A stretch of DNA of 6,335 nt from Aquificota bacterium. Lineage in GTDB: Bacteria; Aquificota; Aquificia; Aquificales; QOAS01. The translations under genes and the position numbers were made by a program. The stretch spans positions 1 through 6,335 of the forward strand of contig JALSNH010000229.1 in the NCBI GenBank assembly GCA_026987085.1, written 5' to 3'. The notes beneath the pieces are model-generated. The model made no database searches. It was not told the origin of the DNA and saw only the letters and a list, made by a program, of their open reading frames with translations. Positions 4,664 through 6,335 of this stretch are shown here, in pieces; within the stretch, counting starts at the first letter, position 1; the number at the start of each line of letters is the position of its first letter.

Positions 4664-5517
4664 GACAATTCCAAATGCATCTTGTAAGCCTTTACGGTAT
4701 TTAAAAGCAGAGCGGTAACGGTCATAGGGCCCACCCCTCCCGGAACGGGAGTTATATAAGAGGCCTTTTCCTTTACCCTTTCAAAATCGACATCGCCCAC
4801 TATCTTGCCATCTTTTTTAGAAATACCAACATCTATAACAATTGCCCCCTCTTTGACCATATCCTCCTTAATGAGGTGAGCCACCCCGGTGGCGGAAACC
4901 AGTATGTCGGCATTTAAAGTGTGCTTTTTAAGGTCCTTTGTATAGATATGGCAAACCGTAATGGTGGCGTCCATATTGAGCATTAGAACCGATAAAGGTT
5001 TTCCTACTATATAACCCGCCCCTACAATGGTTGTATCTTTACCCTTTACGTCTATCCCATAGTGGTCAAGAAGAATTTTTATCCCCAACGGGGTGCAGGG
5101 AACAAATCCACTATCGAGGTTGGCTATAAGCTTTCCCATATTTTCGGGGTGAAAACCGTCCACATCCTTATCGGGAGCGATAGTTTCTATCACCTTTTGC
5201 GGGTTTATATGTTTAGGAAGCGGAAGCTGGACCAAAATACCATCTACTTCGGGGTCTTCATTTAACTCTCTAACCAGATTGAGGAGTTTCTCTTCCGAGG
5301 TATCCTCCGGTAGGTGGTAAAAGAGCGACTTTATACCCACCTGTTGGCAGGCTTTACGCTTGTTATTTACGTAAACCTGGCTGGCTGGGTCATCTCCCAC
5401 AAGGATAACCGCCAAAGCGGGTTCCCTGTAGCCTTTGCTTTTATATTCCCCTATCTCTTTTTTTAGCTTTTCCCTGTAAATCTTGGAAACTTCCCTTCCG
5501 TCGAGAATTGTGGCCAT
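4660..5517 (-). CDS. folD: Bifunctional methylenetetrahydrofolate dehydrogenase / methenyl-THF cyclohydrolase (FolD)
   Basis: Cytoplasmic enzyme interconverting 5,10-methylene-THF, 5,10-methenyl-THF and 10-formyl-THF, feeding purine and formyl-Met synthesis. With the ATG at 5517 it has 285 residues, close to E. coli FolD (288), and begins MATILDGREVS as the family does. Visible features are Tyr49 and catalytic Lys53 in YVNNKRK, VDGILVQLPLP at 91-101 with Gln97, DKDVDGFHPENMGKL at 116-130 with Asp120, PCTPLGI at 140-146, and PVPGGVGPMTVTALLLNT at 257-274. The dinucleotide motif reads VGAGYIVGKP at 165-174 instead of the usual GRSxIVGxP. CHIYT at 189-193 replaces CHSxT. These changes may alter NADP versus NAD preference. 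A longer reading from TTG at 5538 is possible, but the ATG has a GAAAGG 3 bases upstream and fits the family N-terminus. Confidence 0.95.
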   Translation of the reverse strand: MATILDGREVSKIYREKLKKEIGEYKSKGYREPALAVILVGDDPASQVYVNNKRKACQQVGIKSLFYHLPEDTSEEKLLNLVRELNEDPEVDGILVQLPLPKHINPQKVIETIAPDKDVDGFHPENMGKLIANLDSGFVPCTPLGIKILLDHYGIDVKGKDTTIVGAGYIVGKPLSVLMLNMDATITVCHIYTKDLKKHTLNADILVSATGVAHLIKEDMVKEGAIVIDVGISKKDGKIVGDVDFERVKEKASYITPVPGGVGPMTVTALLLNTVKAYKMHLELS

Positions 5518-5575
5518 TAACCTTTCAATTTTCAACAAAAAATAGAGCCCTTCGGGATTAAACTTTAAAGCTTTG
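5518..5575. promoter_or_regulatory. Divergent region between folD and the right-edge gene
   Basis: This 58-base gap separates two divergent genes. It holds GAAAGG (5526..5521), a closely spaced, weak Shine-Dalgarno sequence for folD. A small CCC-TTC-GGG hairpin lies at 5548-5556. AACTTTAAA lies at 5561-5569, 6 bases before the ATG of the plus-strand gene, and is the same 9-mer found twice before queC. It overlaps the palindromes CTTTAAAG and AAAGCTTT. No strong -35/-10 pair was found on either strand. Confidence 0.35.
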
Positions 5576-6335
5576 ATGGAAAAAATCAGAGTTGCATTGC
5601 TTCTAAGCGGTTTTGAAGGCTTTGGAGAATTTCATATTATTGAAAGCCTCAAAGAATACCTTCCCGATGAGAGATTCGAATTTAAAACCTTCGCGGTGGA
5701 CCCTCAAAATCCGGCCAAAACTGTAAAGGAGATAGAGGAATACCGCCCCCTTTTTACTATGGATTTCAACACCAAAGCCATCATTTGGGGTGAGAAAGAC
5801 AACGAAAAGAGACCTTTGCAGGATATTTTAGGAACCCTCCACTTTACGATATTTACCGAAGACCCCCTCTTTTTTGGAGATAACGTTTTAAATCTCCGCC
5901 AAAGCACAAATACGGTCTTTTTAATTACCGACCTTAGGTACGGCCAATTTTTGGGCTCTTTAGGGTTTCCCAATATCTACTATTTCACCCCCTGTGTAAA
6001 TCTAAGACTTATTCCCAAGGTGGAGGAAAAGGATATCAACCTAACCTTTATAGGTGATGCGGTCGACCCCAACTTTATCGTTGAAGCGTGGAACCAACAG
6101 ATGGACCCGGCTATAAGGGACTTTGGTATCGAGGTAGGCGAATTTTGCTTTAGAAATCCCGAAATTACCCCCCTATTTGCGGTTGACTACATACTCCCCC
6201 TTATGAATCCCCAATTTCAGGAAACCTTTAACAAATTCCGTCAAGAGAATCCCAATCTCTACTTTGCTTGGCTTGCCCAGGTATCGCTCTATACCACCAC
6301 CCGCAGAAACTGGTTTATTTTGGGATTTTTGGAAG
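5576..6335 (+). CDS. Possible CgeB/DUF3880-like glycosyltransferase, N-terminal 253 residues (runs off right edge)
   Basis: An uninterrupted frame starts at the ATG at 5576 and stays open to the window end, giving 253 residues without a stop. It opens with MEKIRVALLLSGF, a first Rossmann-type strand. Next come EEYRPLFTMDF at 54-64, TIFTEDPLFFGDN at 91-103 (compare the DDP segment of DUF3880 proteins), VFLITDLRYGQFLGSLGF at 114-131, NIYYFTPCVN at 133-142 (compare YLPxxvd), and INLTFIGDAVDP at 154-165 (compare DVsFVG). This order resembles CgeB-like glycosyltransferases, whose nucleotide-sugar-binding C-terminal domain would lie beyond the window. The match is by pattern only and each motif is degenerate. 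There is no signal peptide or membrane segment. It diverges from folD and has no Shine-Dalgarno sequence. That it is a real gene is fairly certain; the function is tentative. Confidence 0.6.
   Translation, partial: MEKIRVALLLSGFEGFGEFHIIESLKEYLPDERFEFKTFAVDPQNPAKTVKEIEEYRPLFTMDFNTKAIIWGEKDNEKRPLQDILGTLHFTIFTEDPLFFGDNVLNLRQSTNTVFLITDLRYGQFLGSLGFPNIYYFTPCVNLRLIPKVEEKDINLTFIGDAVDPNFIVEAWNQQMDPAIRDFGIEVGEFCFRNPEITPLFAVDYILPLMNPQFQETFNKFRQENPNLYFAWLAQVSLYTTTRRNWFILGFLE

Noticed and set aside
5062..5265. Plus-strand open frame of 67 codons inside folD
   Set aside because: It is antisense to conserved FolD motifs and has no ribosome-binding site or family features.
5530..5558. Terminator on the minus strand (CCCGAAGGG then a T6 run)
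   Set aside because: The stem is only 3 bp, and it sits upstream of folD where a terminator would serve no gene in the window.
5704..5973. Minus-strand open frame of 89 codons opposite the right-edge gene
   Set aside because: The plus-strand frame from 5576 is open for 253 codons and has Rossmann-like protein features; this one is its shadow.

Overview
This 6.3-kb window comes from an AT-rich bacterial chromosome. The encoded proteins are rich in Lys, Glu and Phe, and codons such as ATA, AGG and AGA are common. The gene set (MurD, FabD, FolD, QueC) is ordinary bacterial housekeeping. Composition and gene style suggest a thermophile, possibly Aquificota-like, but that placement is an impression with low confidence. 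No mobile element, CRISPR array, tRNA or rRNA was seen.

Layout. On the minus strand, read from right to left, are fabD (malonyl-CoA:ACP transacylase), a 173-bp leader with several inverted repeats, a CE4-type polysaccharide deacetylase, an 83-bp gap with a perfect TTGACA -35 box, a single-domain rhodanese, murD, and the first 39 codons of an unidentified gene that overlaps the murD stop. On the plus strand, queC diverges from fabD across a 54-bp gap and converges on folD, the two stop codons overlapping by 4 bp. folD is on the minus strand. Divergent from it, and running off the right edge, is a plus-strand gene of at least 253 codons whose product faintly resembles the CgeB/DUF3880 type of glycosyltransferase. 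No stretch longer than 300 bases lacks a gene.

How the genes fit together. MurD (peptidoglycan precursor), the deacetylase and the possible glycosyltransferase all point to cell-envelope or surface polysaccharide chemistry. FabD primes fatty-acid synthesis. FolD supplies one-carbon units, and QueC makes preQ0 for queuosine-type modification. The set reads as scattered housekeeping genes rather than one dedicated pathway.

Most worth a second look are: a FolD whose cofactor motif is GAG instead of GRS; a CCTTT-type pyrimidine box in place of a Shine-Dalgarno sequence at three minus-strand starts; a 9-bp sequence repeated upstream of both plus-strand genes; mutually exclusive hairpins ahead of the deacetylase; and the truncated right-edge gene. 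I found no convincing evidence of a wholly new multi-gene system.
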